NCBI GenBank assembly: GCA_963969365.1
Contig: OZ017760.1
Coordinates: 62,001 to 126,000, forward strand
DNA from: Asterochloris sp. CNOR1
Taxonomy: Eukaryota; Chlorophyta; Trebouxiophyceae; Trebouxiales; Trebouxiaceae
Reading direction: 5' to 3'
Length of the DNA stretch: 64,000 nucleotides
Both the position numbers and the translations under genes were made by a program. The notes below the pieces were generated by a model, which saw only the letters and a list, made by a program, of their open reading frames with translations, ran no database searches and was not told the DNA's origin. Position 1 is the stretch's first letter. Each line of letters begins with the position of its first letter. Of the stretch, positions 45,901 to 57,600 are shown piece by piece.

Positions 45901-47846
45901 GTTGCCTATCAATGAAGCTGCTGCTGCTGATTGCATCTACTGCTGCCTGCCTGCAGCCTGACAGACGAGACAATGTAGAGAGAGCCCCTGACTCTGGGGC
46001 AGAGGTCACTTGACTCCTGCATCTGTGCTGCTGCTGAGCGCAGCTTTGGTGTCTGCCTGCACTCTGACAGGGGAAGCCAAGCTGGAGGCAGCTTCTGACT
46101 CTCTGCCAGAGCTACTGGACTCCTGCATCCGCGCTGTGACTGGGCGCAGCTTTGGTTTCTTTGGTGTGACCATGCCTCAGGTCCAATGCCTGATCTGTGC
46201 CTGCAGTTTGACAGGGGAAGCTAAGCTGGAGGCAGCCCTCGATTCTGTGCCAGAGCCGAGGCGGGATCCCTCGTACCAACCACCAGCCGCTGCACTTGAG
46301 GCACTCGTGCAGCGTGGCGGCCAGGCCACAGCAAAGGATGCCAGGTGGGACGGGCTAGCATTGCTTGCTATCTCAAGTGCCTGTTGGGGCCAAGGGTTCA
46401 GAGTATTGGCAGATGCGGCAGCCAAGGGGAGGCCGGGTAGTATTAACCCGATGCAAGTTGGTTTAAACAGCCACTGCTGGCGTCTGGGGGCATGCTGCTG
46501 ACCAATTTCTCACTGAAAGTTGGACAGGCAAGCTGCAGTGGATGAGCATGGCGATGAGGCTGCAGCGTGATTCCTGGCGTTCTCCTAAAAAGTGCATTAT
46601 ACAACAAGTTGAGGAGAGAGGCGGTGAACAAGCTTTGTCGTACTGCCATGCTTTTGTGCAGGGACTCTCAAAGCAGCATAGCCTCCAGTGTTGGGTGGAT
46701 GAGTGGCCCATCAAGAGTCTGTCTGGCATCCTACACTGCCGCGCCTTTCTTCAGGGACTGACAGAGCGGCGCAGCCTTCAGCGGCGGTGGACGCATCTCC
46801 TCACAAGTCTTTGTCAATGGCCTGTCTGGGACAGTGCCATGCTGGTGTGCAGGAACTCTGAGAGCAGCATGGCCTCCACCAGCAAAGAGACAGAGGCCAC
46901 GCCGCCCCTGGCTGCAGATGTCAGCCCATCCACTGGGTCTGGCACCAACGGGCACAGGGTACACCCTTCGAAGCCACAGGCAAGCTGTAGCAGCACCCCT
47001 GTGCATGGCAGCAATTGCCTTCATCTCAAGAGTAGGAATTAGTCGACCTCTCTGGCGACCATTGACTGCCGGTAGCTTGCATCTGCACAATGTTTGACGC
47101 CCTGTGGTCTCCTAAATTGTGCAGCAGCACCAGGGAGATTTCTCTGCAAGGCTCTGGAATGGTCCTGCCACAGAAGGCCTCTAAATGGTAGTACCCATTG
47201 CATTTCGTAGCTGTTGGTGGTTCATAAGCCTTCAAACATGCTGGCACCTAAGGCGAACCACATCTGCAGCAGTTGCACACTAGGCGTATCACCCGCTACT
47301 ACCTGTGCAAGTAGAGACCTCACCATCAAGCTCCAGGGTGGATGCAACCACACACAAATTTCCAGATCAAGCCCTGAAGTGTCCGGGAGACAGGCATGGC
47401 CCACCCAAGGTCAAGTCTGTTGGATGGAGAGGCCATGCTCTGGTCTTCCATCATGCAACCACTTGACTTTCCAGAAAAGTGCCTGTTTTGTGCCTGCAGG
47501 CTGCTCAGCACCTGAAGCCTGACGCGCGCCTGCTCCAGCCTCCCTCACTTGAACAGGTGAGGGAGGGGCAGCCCAGTAAGCCTGAAGCCCCAAAGCCCAC
47601 TGAGCCGGTGCAGAAGAACAAGAAGAAATTCTTTTCTAAGGTGGGTCTTTAGAACTGCTTGAAGTGCCCCTAAGTGACACTGTGTGGTGGATCATGCACC
47701 AGCAGCCCTGTCGAATTGTCGTGTTCTGGCCTTATAAGGGAGACTCGCTAGGCTACAGCTGTCCTTTTTGGCCACAGGCTTCATCTCCAGAGAAGGCAAC
47801 AAGGCATGACGGAGACTCCCCCTCTGAGTGGGACTACTCAATTTAA
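36954..47846 (+). CDS. Serine O-acetyltransferase with very long low-complexity C-terminal region
   Basis: Makes O-acetylserine from serine and acetyl-CoA, the first step of cysteine synthesis. Visible exons: 36954-37096, 37654-37818, 38684-38750, 39543-39673, 40057-40202, 40527-40643, 41037-41114, 41619-41812, 42167-42314, 42831-43068, 44249-45122, 45449-45588, 46207-46344, 46853-46979, 47500-47640, 47778-47846 (stop 47844-47846). All phases close: at least 971 residues; the start codon lies upstream and is not found. The first 282 residues are a normal enzyme: [54 protein letters not shown] (D157-H158 of E. coli CysE), DRHPKV (His193), then left-handed beta-helix repeats to [11 protein letters not shown]. 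About 690 Gln/Ala/Pro/Ser-rich residues follow. The protein ends SEWDYSI, like the plant tail (EWSDYVI) that docks into O-acetylserine (thiol)lyase, final Ile included. Introns at 45589 and 46980 start with GC. Confidence 0.9.
38340..38700 (+). repeat. Copies of acetyltransferase exon 3 start
   Basis: GAGTGCTACGTGAGGTCCA near 38346, GCATGCTACGTCAGG near 38430 and GGGTGCTACATGAGGTCC near 38468 resemble the real GCGTGCTAAATGAGGTCC at 38684. They are short and diverged. Confidence 0.6.
40770..41060 (+). repeat. Two-unit duplication ending at an acetyltransferase acceptor
   Basis: About 140 bases from GGCTACCTTGTG (about 40777) recur from GGCTACCATGTG (about 40917). The second unit ends in the real acceptor at 41036. 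Both units contain GGGCTGAAGCATGTGTGGCG; in the first the CAG is spread to CAAGCAG. Confidence 0.75.
42571..42860 (+). repeat. Three copies of the repeat-exon start of the acetyltransferase
   Basis: TGCTGTGCAG followed by GCAACACC(C/A)AGCTG at 42571 and 42689, and the real GCGACACCAAGCTGAAG at 42831. Spacing 118 and 142 bp. Text resembling the first 19-residue repeat (CCCTGGCAGACTGGCTGGGC) is still visible in copy 2. Confidence 0.8.
42831..44310 (+). repeat. Five 19-residue protein repeats, LADSLGLR type
   Basis: Inside the acetyltransferase coding sequence. Five back-to-back units of exactly 19 residues: four in exon 42831-43068 and the fifth at the start of exon 44249-45122. Consensus [G/L]KPDxxxxxQ[S/T][L/Y]A[D/E]SLG[L/I]R. 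The intron falls inside the last codon of unit four. Such a short repeated motif looks like a docking or assembly element; function unknown. Confidence 0.9.
43040..43440 (+). repeat. Three copies of an exon end plus donor, 175-bp period
   Basis: The real exon ends at 43068 in GCTTAG|GTGGGGATG. Copies of the LADSLGLR-coding end plus donor finish at 43242 and 43417, spacing 174 and 175 bp, with the same downstream GCAGGCAGCTCTCTGCACTG. Here the real junction is the first copy. Confidence 0.85.
45957..46260 (+). repeat. Copies of acetyltransferase exon 13 start
   Basis: CCTGACAGACGAGAC at 45957, CTCTGACAGGGGAAGCCAAG at 46062 and the real TTTGACAGGGGAAGCTAAG at 46207; the middle copy has lost the G of CAG. 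Spacing 105 and 145 bp. Downstream GACTCCTGCATC and GCGCAGCTTTGG blocks repeat between copies 1 and 2. Confidence 0.8.
46662..46900 (+). repeat. Copies of acetyltransferase exon 14 start
   Basis: GGACTCTCAAAGCAGCATAG at 46662 and GGACTGACAGAGCGGCGCAG at 46755 precede the real GAACTCTGAGAGCAGCATGG at 46853. Spacing 93 and 98 bp. Confidence 0.8.
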
Positions 47847-48665
47847 CCAGCCTGTTTAGGTCAAAGGCCTCTATTGTGAGCGTGAGGTGTGAGGAGATTG
47901 AGGTTGCCTCCACATATAACAGAAGTTGTTCAAATGCCATTATCGTCTGCATTTGACAGTTTGCAGAGAAATGCTGTCCTCTTGAACTGTTGTATGAAGA
48001 ACTGAGAGAATTGTTCATGAGGGCGCCCATTAGACTCTCAAACGACCTGGGACCTCATGATGATGAAGCATAGTTCAGACATCTATTTAGTGTCAAAGGA
48101 TAGAAGATGCCGAGGTGTGGCAACTGTGCTGCATGAATTGAGCTGAGCTGGTGCTGCAATAAGATGCAAATTCATACTGTAGACTCGGCAGCACTGATAA
48201 AATCTGGCACTGATTCCGTAGAATATTGAAGCATAGAGTTGCCATCTGTGCGTCACTTTGCCATATGTGACCAGACATCATGCTGAATGTGACTTTGCTG
48301 CCACCTGATATGGTGGTATTTGCCTCTGTGTGATGCCTTGGCACAGTGGCTCATGCAGTCATGGCGACATTGTCCTAATCAGTACTGCAAGCATAGCTGC
48401 TTGAGCCTGTTGATCAAGCCATGAGTGCTGCAACACAGCATATGACTGCCCTCATGCTGATGCTCCTGCAATGCAAGGGAGCCTCAGCAGAGAGCACAAC
48501 ATCAAAGCTCATACAGCAACAGTACCTGGATCAATCCGCATCACAAGTTGAACACCCTCCATTGAAACTTCCTCTTCCCAATCGTGCACTGGAGTGGCTC
48601 ATCTGAAAGATTGCCGGGGTAATCAGGGCTGTTGATCAGATAGGGCGAGTCTGCAACTTACAGTC
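47847..48665. other. Intergenic region, no gene seen
   Basis: About 820 bp, more AT-rich than its surroundings. Holds the acetyltransferase 3' flank and the lumenal FKBP promoter. No open frame with support. Confidence 0.5.
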
Positions 48666-51248
48666 ATGAGCATGGCGAAGGTGTCTGCTACCCACCACAC
48701 TGGATCCAGCATCTGCCTGTGGTACGCCAGCTTGCCTAGACGATGCAGCACACGGCCAATGGCTCAGCAGGCTCTGCATGCAGCTCAGCATCCTGCAGAA
48801 CTCAGCAGAAGGAATGTGCTCAGTAATATGGCAGCTGCTGCTTTGCTTGTGGCTGGGACTGCAGCCGGGCCTGCTGCCGCAAGCAGCGCAGCTGTACCAG
48901 CAGCAGCAAAAGACTTTGTTCAGACAGAGTCAGGCCTCAGAGTGCAGGACGTCAGGTCAGTGCAACACTGTGGCCGCTGTGCAAAGCTCCACCAAGCAGC
49001 TGACATCAATTGCTGTGCTGTCCTCTACAGGGCAGGGTCTGGAGCCACTCCTCAACAGGGAGACAACGTCTCAATACACTGGTCAGGCTATACAGCAGGT
49101 GACTCCCCAATTGCAGCCATGGCAGCCACTCACGCTTCGGAGGACAAGGTCTGCATAAGAAATCTTTCTCATGAGGCATGTCCCACTGCTGCCTCATGCT
49201 CTGGCTGCAAAGCGCCGCACAGCAACCCTGCAATATTGTTGTTATTGCCACCAGAGCAGCCACTGATGCTGTGGCCTGCACAGCACCCCTTCTCACATTG
49301 CACGTCGAACCATTGCAGCCACTCGCATCTTGAATGATATGGACTCCTCAGGACATCAACTCCCAAGGCATCTCCCACTGCTGCCATGGCAGCCACTCAT
49401 GCTTTGGCTGTAATGCTTTGCACATCACCCCTGCTCACAATGCATTTTGCACTGCCGCTATGGCGGCCACTTGCCCAGCACTCCTCCAGGGCTGGTGGTG
49501 CCTCTATATGCATGCATCCTCTATAGGCATGCAGCCTTGGGAGAGGCACAAACGTTCTGGCCTTGTGCTGGAGCATGTCAGGCACTCGGCCTGCTCTGCA
49601 GCCACCAACCCCGCAGCACTGACTGCTTGCTGACACTGTGCTTGGCTTGCACCCTTGCAGGCTATCAGGCAAAGCGCATTGACAACACAAGTCGGCGGGA
49701 CGAGCCCTTTGACTTTGTTCTGGGGCAGCATCAGGTGAGGCTGGGCGCCAGCCTCAAGCAACCACGGCATATGAGCTTGACAGGCTGCGCCAGAAAAGAC
49801 TGCCACTTGTCTGCCCTCCTTGGCTGCCCAGTACTGCCCAGAGTGGTTTGGGGCAGGGCAGGGCCACTCCTGTCCATTCAACAGGAGCGAGTTCCCGTTC
49901 TTGAGTGCCAGGGTTGAGAATTTAGGCGTGTCTGCCACGGCGCCCATTGTGGTCTGAGCTGTTGGCTGCAGTCTGAGGGCGCCTTGCAACACTGCTGCTG
50001 ACTTCTGCTGCTTGCTCAAAAAGCCGAGTTGCGGGTTGCAACTCGGGCAGAGCAGTGCATACTGGCGTCCTGCCCTGCCGTTGCTGTCTGCTCAGCCTGG
50101 ACCGCCCAGTCCTCTTTCCAGCCGGGGGCAGAATTGCTTGCTGAGTGGCGGCTGTTGACTTGCAGGGCTCACTGCCTGCACTGCCTGCTTGGCCATGACC
50201 GCCTACTCCCCCAACAGGGGAAGTGTTTGGTCAGAATGCCTTGCTTACTGATGGCTGCTCATTTGCAAGACACACCATGCCCCTCCTGTGCTGCCTGCTC
50301 AGCCCAGTGTCTTTGGCAGTGCGGACCACGTGCACACATGATGGCCCGCTTCCCTAGCGCTGCCCACACGTGCTCCACAATGCCTTGTGCTCCAGGCTCC
50401 TCCAGGAAGAGAGGAGGCAGTTCTGGGGCTCCAGCAATGGACCATTGCTGCTGCGCAAGGGTCCTGCCGGGTCCTCACTATAGGGCTGCAGGCCTCTCCA
50501 GCCAGGCTGCTGCAGGCCACTCCGTCCAAGACACTGCACTACTTGAGGTTTCAAAACGTGATGCTTGGCAGTCCAGCCACCGCTGTGGTGGAGTTGGACA
50601 GGTCGCCGCCTCTGGCTCCTGTCGCCTGTCCCTGATATTCGCAGGTCAATTCTGTCTGCAGGTCATCCCAGCCATTGAGGAGGCAGTGCTGGGGATGCAG
50701 GCTGGCGGCATCCGCAGGGTTGAGATCAGGGGAGAGCACCCAGAGCTGTCCTACCCCCGGCCCAGGAACGAACGCTTCGGCCCCGATGGCAAGTGAGTGC
50801 TTTGACCCCTTTTTCCATAGGAGGCTCAATGCAGGGTGCTGCCCTGTGAGCCAGCTGTCTCAGCATCCCAAACTTCGATGCTGCCGTTGGCAGGTTAGCG
50901 CTGCACTTGCAGAAGAGAAGCTAGTTCCACTTGGCTGCTTGCCGCCATCCGCCCCCCAGTACCAAGACCTCAAGCTCTGATCACACAGCCTGCACAGGAG
51001 GCTTCTGCTTGCTGTGCAGCTACTACGGCACCAGTCACTCAGACCTCAGGTCATCACTGTGCAGCCTGCATGACACCTGCAGAGGAGGCTGGTACTTGCT
51101 GTTGTGCAGGTACCGACTGGGCCCCCAGCCTCATGACCTAGGGGGTCAGCGAGCCCTTGACTTTGTGCTGGACAATCCCACGCTACAGCCCTTCAACCGC
51201 ACGCTGCTCATAGACATCAGCCTGCTATCTGTACGCAAAAGGTCTTGA
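48666..51248 (+). CDS. FKBP-type peptidyl-prolyl isomerase, thylakoid lumen
   Basis: Single-domain FKBP. Exons 48666-48955, 49031-49098, 49661-49734, 50662-50792 and 51110-51248 (stop 51246-51248) close in phase; 233 aa. The first about 80 residues form a bipartite leader: a basic, Ser-rich plastid transit region, then a twin-arginine signal (SRRNVL, Arg48-49), a hydrophobic core (MAAAALLVAG) and an Ala-rich cleavage region, so Tat export into the thylakoid lumen is expected. Mature domain: SGLRVQDVR, GDNVSIHWSGYTA, PFDFVLG, VIPAIEEAVLGMQAGGIRRVEI, and a C-terminal RLGPQPHDLGGQRALDFVL block shared with plant lumenal FKBPs. Start ATG 48666; the next in-frame Met is two codons later. I do not assign a specific Arabidopsis FKBP number. 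Residues for isomerase activity are only partly conserved, as is common in lumenal members. Confidence 0.9.
50985..51150 (+). repeat. Copy of the last lumenal FKBP exon start
   Basis: TGTGCAG followed by CTACTACGGCACCAGTCACTC at about 51018 resembles the real TGTGCAG then GTACCGACTGGGCCCCCAGC at 51110. The text before it, GGAGGCT(T/G)(C/G)T(G/A)CTTGCTG, is also repeated. About 92 bp apart. Confidence 0.65.
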
Positions 51249-51690
51249 GTAGGCAACCAGTCAATGCTGTCATCTCACCACTACCTCCAAAAACGCCATC
51301 TGGGCTCAGGCTGCTATTGGGGCTTTCCCGCTTGCCAGCTGCACTTCCCCCCCTGATATTGACATTCCTGTTGTCCCCCATGACTCCCTCTGGCCCTCTG
51401 AACCTATCTTACCCACAAATTGTCTTTGGATGCATTCAATGACTGAGACTGTAGCTGAAAGTAAAGTCACGGGTAGGACATGTGGTACAGCAGCAAGTGA
51501 CCTTTGTCCAGAACTGGGATAGCTGAATTTGATGGGCCTGCAGCAGGGGCAGACCAACCGATCCTGGGGGAGAACAAAACTGGGGGCTTGCAAGCAGCAG
51601 TGGTGGGCCGGAGTCTCTTGTAAGGTTGTTCTGGTGGTCTAGAGAGAGTGAGCCCCTTGTTCAGAGGCAACGCAGTGCTGGCAGACTCCA
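51249..51690. other. Convergent gap, no gene seen
   Basis: 442 bp between the lumenal FKBP stop and the stop of the minus-strand gene; converging 3' flanks. Contains a TGTAA at about 51619, far from the FKBP stop. Confidence 0.45.
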
Positions 51691-54600
51691 CTAGCAGTCC
51701 GCTTCTGGTTGCCCAGCCCCGCTGGCCCAGGTGACTAAGGCATCAAGCACAGCCATCTCGCTCTGCTGGCTGGTGAGCAGAGCATTCCAGCTGGACTCAA
51801 AGTTGAGCTGCTGGGGAGACGGCCTGCAGGCAGCATGGGGAATGCTCAAGTATGGGTCACAGGACTGCTGGGGCACTGCGCATGCCACCATCGAACCCAC
51901 GACTGCCGTGGTAGGCATGCACCTCCCAGACTGGTCTGCAGCCCGTTCACACAACACTGCTGGGGGCCAACATGCCAGATGCTGTTTTCACGCAGACTGG
52001 AACAGGTGAGCAGGACCATTGCAAGTTCAAGCAATCCTGTGCAGCATACTGCCGGCAGGCGAAGCTTCAGAGTGCAGCAATGTGGCAGAGAGATACAGCC
52101 CAGGAAAGGAAGCCCACCTCTGCAAAGTCGGGCGGGCTGAGGGCCACTGGGGCTGCCAGGCTGAGCGCTGCGTGTCCACTGCCTCCCTGAGGGGGGCTGC
52201 CAGACGCTCACAGGTGCTGGCAAAGGAGACTCCACTGCCACCGGGAGCAGTCTGCAGACACCAGGGCAATTATATGTAAGTTATATGTAAGTTAACTGCT
52301 CTTGAAGAAATCACAGCGGTGTGCACACCGAGCAAACTACACCTTGAGGCAGCATGGCCACTGCCTCAACATGCACAGCCTGCATGCAGGACGTGGACGC
52401 ATCTCATATGAGATAGCTTGATTTGCTGCAGCCACAGCAGAAACCCACCTGACAACACACCAGAGCCTGCTCTGCTGTGGGCAGCCCGCGCTCCTGGCGC
52501 AGGGCGGCCAGGCGGCGCAAAGCCCTCTCGCGCGGTAGCAGGGGGCGCCCCAGAGCCTCCTCTGAGGGGAGCGCTGCTGATGCCTGCCTGCCATCAGCAA
52601 GGGCGGCAGCAGACTGCCGCGGCTCAGCTGTGGGAGCAGCGCTGCTGCCCCAGCAGGGGCCTGCGGCCGCAGCCCAAGGGTCTGAGAAGGGGTTGAAACC
52701 CTGGGAGGGTTGGCCCCGCTCCCTGCCTGTGGGATCTTGCTGCGAGCCAGGCACCATACCCTGCTGCGCTGCGGCATCGCTCATGCGCTGCTCGAGGTGC
52801 TGCCCCTGGAGCTCGTGCAGGCGGCGGGCGTCGTTGCGCTCGGCGCTCAGGTCGGCGGCCCGAAGCAGCAGCAGAGAGCCTGCAAGGCTCGCTTCCTGCC
52901 CATCACTGGCGCTCCCAGCCTGAGGGCACAGACAGAGAAGTGGTCAGCTGTGGACTGTGCCAGGCAAGGAGAGTGAAGGGTTCAGCTGTGGCCATCAATC
53001 TGACTCCTGAGTGCAGCTGCCTTTGTGAATACATGCTTGTGCAGCAACAGGGCACAGTGCCCAACAGTGTGCGGCGGCTGCCATTGGCAAAGTGGCCAGC
53101 ATATGGCAAAAGCAGCCACATGATCCTCAACAGAAAATGCCATGGCCATAAAAAAGGAAACGGCAGCACTTGAGCGCAAGGCAACATCCCTATGAGAGGC
53201 ATGATGAGGCCCAGGTCTCACACATGAATGCTAGCTGCCACGGTGATGAAGTGTCACACGCAAACAACTAGCCCTGGTCCCCACAAGTGTGCGTTCAGTG
53301 TAGCCTTGGTGCCCTCCACAAGCGAGCGGCCCACCCAGAGAGGACACCCACCTGTGTGCGCCGGCTGCCGTTGGTGATCTGGTGCCAGCGCATGGCGTGG
53401 TAGCGGCTGAGCAGGGCGCAGGCGCTCTGGATGGTGCCCCCGCGCTGGCGCTTGGCTGCCTGCAGGCTGACAAACTCCTCCTGCGCGCCGTCTGCCTCAA
53501 AGCAGGCGCTCCGCAGGCGCCGAGCCCCTGCAACATCAGAGGTGAGCTGTCACGATCTTGAGGGCTAGACACCTAACAGTCTGCTGAGACTTGAACATGG
53601 GCCTCAGATTCTGGCAGAGATTTGCTGGAACCTGTGTGCTGCTGTCGGCACTGCCTCGGAGAGCAGTCAGCTGCCCAGGCCAGCAGCTCTTCACAGGAAG
53701 AGTCAGGTAGGAGTTGGGAAGTAACGGGGTTCACTTCAGCCGCCTCAGCAGGAAAATCAGCCAAAATTGAGAAGCTTGAGGCCACAGCAGCTGGCAACCC
53801 TTACTTGAGATTGTAAAGTGGCCCAGTGGAGCCTCCCAAGGCAACGCAAGCATCTGCTTAATGTCAGTGCAGGCATAGGAGAAACGCTCACGCAGGATAG
53901 CAGTGCCCAACCTGCAGCATGGCATTGGCCACTTGCAGGGCAGCAGCGGCCGACCTGCCAGACAGCAACAGCCTCACATCGGCCTCCAGACGCTGTGAGC
54001 ACCTCCCTGAAGCGCCACTGCGGCGGGCACCAGCTGCACAACAGAAAGCCAACCCTCATGCACAGCGGCCTATGCCTCACCTGAGCCCCCTGACGCTGCA
54101 AGCACCTCCTTGAGGCTGCTGCTGCGGCGGCTTATGGTGCGCAGGGCGCCGCTGACAGCGCGCGAGACATTTCGTGGGGCTGTGCCACGCCCACGACGGC
54201 CGCGCCCGCCACGCGTGGGGGCAGGCAGCTCGTAGTCCTCATCCTGCAGGAGAAGGGTGGCGGTGTTGGTGTGACAATTGTGCCTGGCTTGCTGGGCCAC
54301 TGCAATGTGCACCACCTTGAAATTCGGATGAACTTTCTGAAAGCATGCTAGGCTCAACCCCCCCAATGGATTGTACACCAGGTCAGATTTAGAATGTGTT
54401 GTCAAGATGTGAGGTCAGGCAGCTCTCAGACCTCCTCATTGGAGCAGGCAGAGGCAAAATGTGTCAGCTGCAGTGTGTCCAAGTGCCGATGAAGAAGCCA
54501 AGCAGCGGTGAGTCCTCTCATGATGGAGCGGGCGCATGTCAGCCGCAGTCTAGGAGTGCCACGAAGCACCAAATAGACCCCACTCTGCTGCAGAAAGAAG

Positions 54601-57600
54601 AGCTGATCCTGATGCAGACTGTATGACGCGTGAGCAGCTGAAAGCGCTTGCTTTGCTGTCTGGTCACAGCGTGGGCTGCTCGTCCTTGGAGACAGATTTG
54701 CCAGAATTAGGGGCCTCAGGCCGTGAAATGGGCAAGACAGAGCTACCTCAGATATGCAGCCAGATCTTTGCCCAGGACAAAATGAGAAAGCTGACCCACC
54801 TTGTCAGCATCAAGGGGGGGTGTAGCGTCCAGGGCGTGCTGCACAAAGTCCAAGCCAGCCGGCGACGGCGGGGGCTGCCCCCGGGGAGGGGCATCCTCTG
54901 CAGTCGGGCGCGACGCTCGGAGGCGTTTTCCGCGGCCTCCAAGCTTGGGCGTCTGCAGGAGGACCATCAGCTTCACGAGTGGCCTTCAGTAGCGCTGTGT
55001 TTGCACACTGCTGCTTTCAGTCGCGCTGTGCAACAGCCAGCAGGCAGAGGCTAGAGTCAATTGAAAGAGAGCAGCATGTGGAGGCAGAAAATGTGTGAAT
55101 CTGGTGCTGAGTGGGCCCCGGCAGGCCTGGATGTGGAGCAGGCAGCAGGGCTGCACAGGTGAGGGCTGTGGACAGGGGGGCCTGTAGCATAGCAGCAGAG
55201 CTGAGGGATTGGGGCATACTGGCACATCGTGCAACACACGCACACGCACCAGGCTAAGCTCTGACCGCAGATCTGACCTCAGACACCCCATGCAGGCCCC
55301 ACTGCGAGGGGCAGGGAGCGCAGGTGCCAGGTGCCGCATGGGCAGCAGCTGCCGGCCTGCACAGCCTCATCCACGAGGGGCAAGACTGCATCAGCCCCCT
55401 GCCACGTCAGCAGCCACCTGGCAAGCTGTGCTGATGCAGGTGCTGCAGCGCCTGTCCTGCAAGCCTGTGCCTACTAGATGTACCACATTCAGGAACCACT
55501 GATTGCTACAGGCACTGGTGATGCATTACGTGTGTAAAGCGATGCTTGCTAAGCACACGGGTTTCTTCTGAAGACGGATGGTCTCACGCTGCAGACTGTT
55601 GTCAGCACAGCCCCATGTGGCAAAGTGTGCAGCCAAAGCACCATGTCATAGTCAAGCGCTGTCTGCCCTTCCATCCACGAGCCACACTGGCACGAAGCTC
55701 TGCAACCAAGTTTCTCTGCCTGTAGCAAGGCTCTGCAACATTGACTGTCCAGCTCACTAAGTCCAAAGGTGCCAGCAACCCCCTTGTGGGCCGGGTGCTC
55801 AAGCATCTGCTGCCCCTCAGGCAGCCCTTTCCAAGGCTCTCACCTTGCGCCCTAGTGCCGGCTCCGGGTCCACATCAGGAGTCTCCAGGTCAGCAGCAGG
55901 CTCCGGCGAGTCGGCCTTCACCAGCGCCGGCACGGGCTGCTTTGCCTTGGGGCTGGCCGGCAGGCTGGGGAGGGCTGGAGGCACACCAACCTGCAGGGGG
56001 AGGCATCGTGCAGCCGGTCAGTCTGCGATTAAATAGTGCAGAGGCAGCGTTGAGTGGAATCTAGGCTGGCCAGCGCCCTCCACCAGGGGTGGGCCTTCAG
56101 GTTTTGCGGCTCAAGCTGCCTCACCAAGCAGCGGTGACATGGCCCACATGCTCATGAACCTCTGCCCACACAAGTCTGCTGCACACCTTTTGCAACTCAA
56201 CCCCATGACCACGCTGCCAACCAAAGTAGCAACAGCAGGCATGCAGACAGTCAATACGCCCTCTCACCTGGGAGTAGGGAGTGCTGGGTTCTGATCCCAG
56301 CACCTTCAGCACAGGCTCGGGCTTCAGCGGCAGCTCTGCCTGTGAAGGCTGCTCCGCCTTTGAAGGCAGCTCCGCCTCTTCCCGCTGCTCAGGCGCAGCC
56401 GCGGCAGGCGCGGCTGCTGCGCTCTGCTGCACAGCAGCAGGTGGCGCAGCCGTCGCAAGGGCAGGAACCGCTGCCGTCGCAGCTGCAGCCGCAGCTGGAC
56501 TCCTGCTGGCAGGCAAAGCAGGGGGCGCCTCTTGTGCCTGTGGCCGCGCGAGCAGGCCAGGCGCTGCAGCTGCAGGAGCAGTGGCCACCGCTGGGGCCGG
56601 CGCCGCCACTAAGTCCCCAAACAGGTCCATCTCGACGAGGCGGGCCCCGAAGTTGGTGGAGCCAGAGGCGCGCTGCAGGGTGCAGGCCCGCTTCTCTGGG
56701 ACCTGCTTGGCCAGGGACCCTTTGCCGCTGCTGGGGCCCTTACGGAGGCCGCTGCCCTGCCTCCACGCAGCCCCGCCGGGCTGCGACGGCTGCCCGGCAA
56801 GACCTTCCTCCCGTTTGACCCGCACTTTGGCGAGAGTAGGACGCTCCCGTTCGCCCTTGGCCCCTGGGCGGCTGCCGCCCAGTCCGCCGACGCGCTGCTG
56901 GGAAGCTTGCTGGGCATCCCTTGAGCCGCCCATCTGGCTCTCTGCCCGCTCACGATCCTCCCCAGCGGAGGGGGACTCCACCAGGTCGGCGGTGGACTGC
57001 TCGGACAGCCGATCCGGCAGGCGAGCGCTGACCAGCTCCTGCTTGAGGGGCGGGCCTGCCCCCGCGCTGCTGCTGTGCTCAGGGTGGCTGTCCGCGTCGG
57101 ACAGGACCTTCACGCAGCAAGCGCGGCTGATGTGCCCCTCTGAGGCGGTGTCCTCGGCCCCAAGGTTGAGGCGCGACGAGGTGCAGTGGCTCTGCTTGCT
57201 GCCGTCTGAGCGGCCTGCCCCGTCAGCATGGCCTGCACATGGCAAAAGCGTAACTCGTCAACTGCCTTGTGTGCATGGAAAGCCTGCAATGTCGCCTGGA
57301 GGCCGCAGCGGCTTTGCTTGCTGGCATTGGAGTATCCTGCCCCGCCAGCATGGCCTGCAGTTAGCAGATGATAGTTTGTTGAGCCCTGTGTGCATGACAG
57401 GCCTACAAGATGTCCTGCAGGTAGCAGTGGCTTTGCGTGCTGGTGTTGGGAGTGCCCTGCACTGTCACATTGCCTGCACATGGCAGCAGCTGACAGGTCA
57501 GATGCGCTGTGTGCGGCACCAGCCTTCAACATAGTTCTCAGGCGGCAGTGGGCTCCACCTGATGGCGTTGGCAAATGCCCCGCCAGGTGACAGGTCAGCT

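Noticed and set aside
52265-52295. TATATGTAAGTTATATGTAAG as a poly(A) signal or small regulatory repeat
   Set aside because: It is a short AT-rich duplication inside an intron of the minus-strand gene; TGTAA here is on the wrong strand.
56281-57534. 417-aa plus-strand frame
   Set aside because: Mirror of the long Ala/Pro-rich exon on the minus strand; high GC at third positions creates a long antisense frame. The minus frame has borders that join neighbours.
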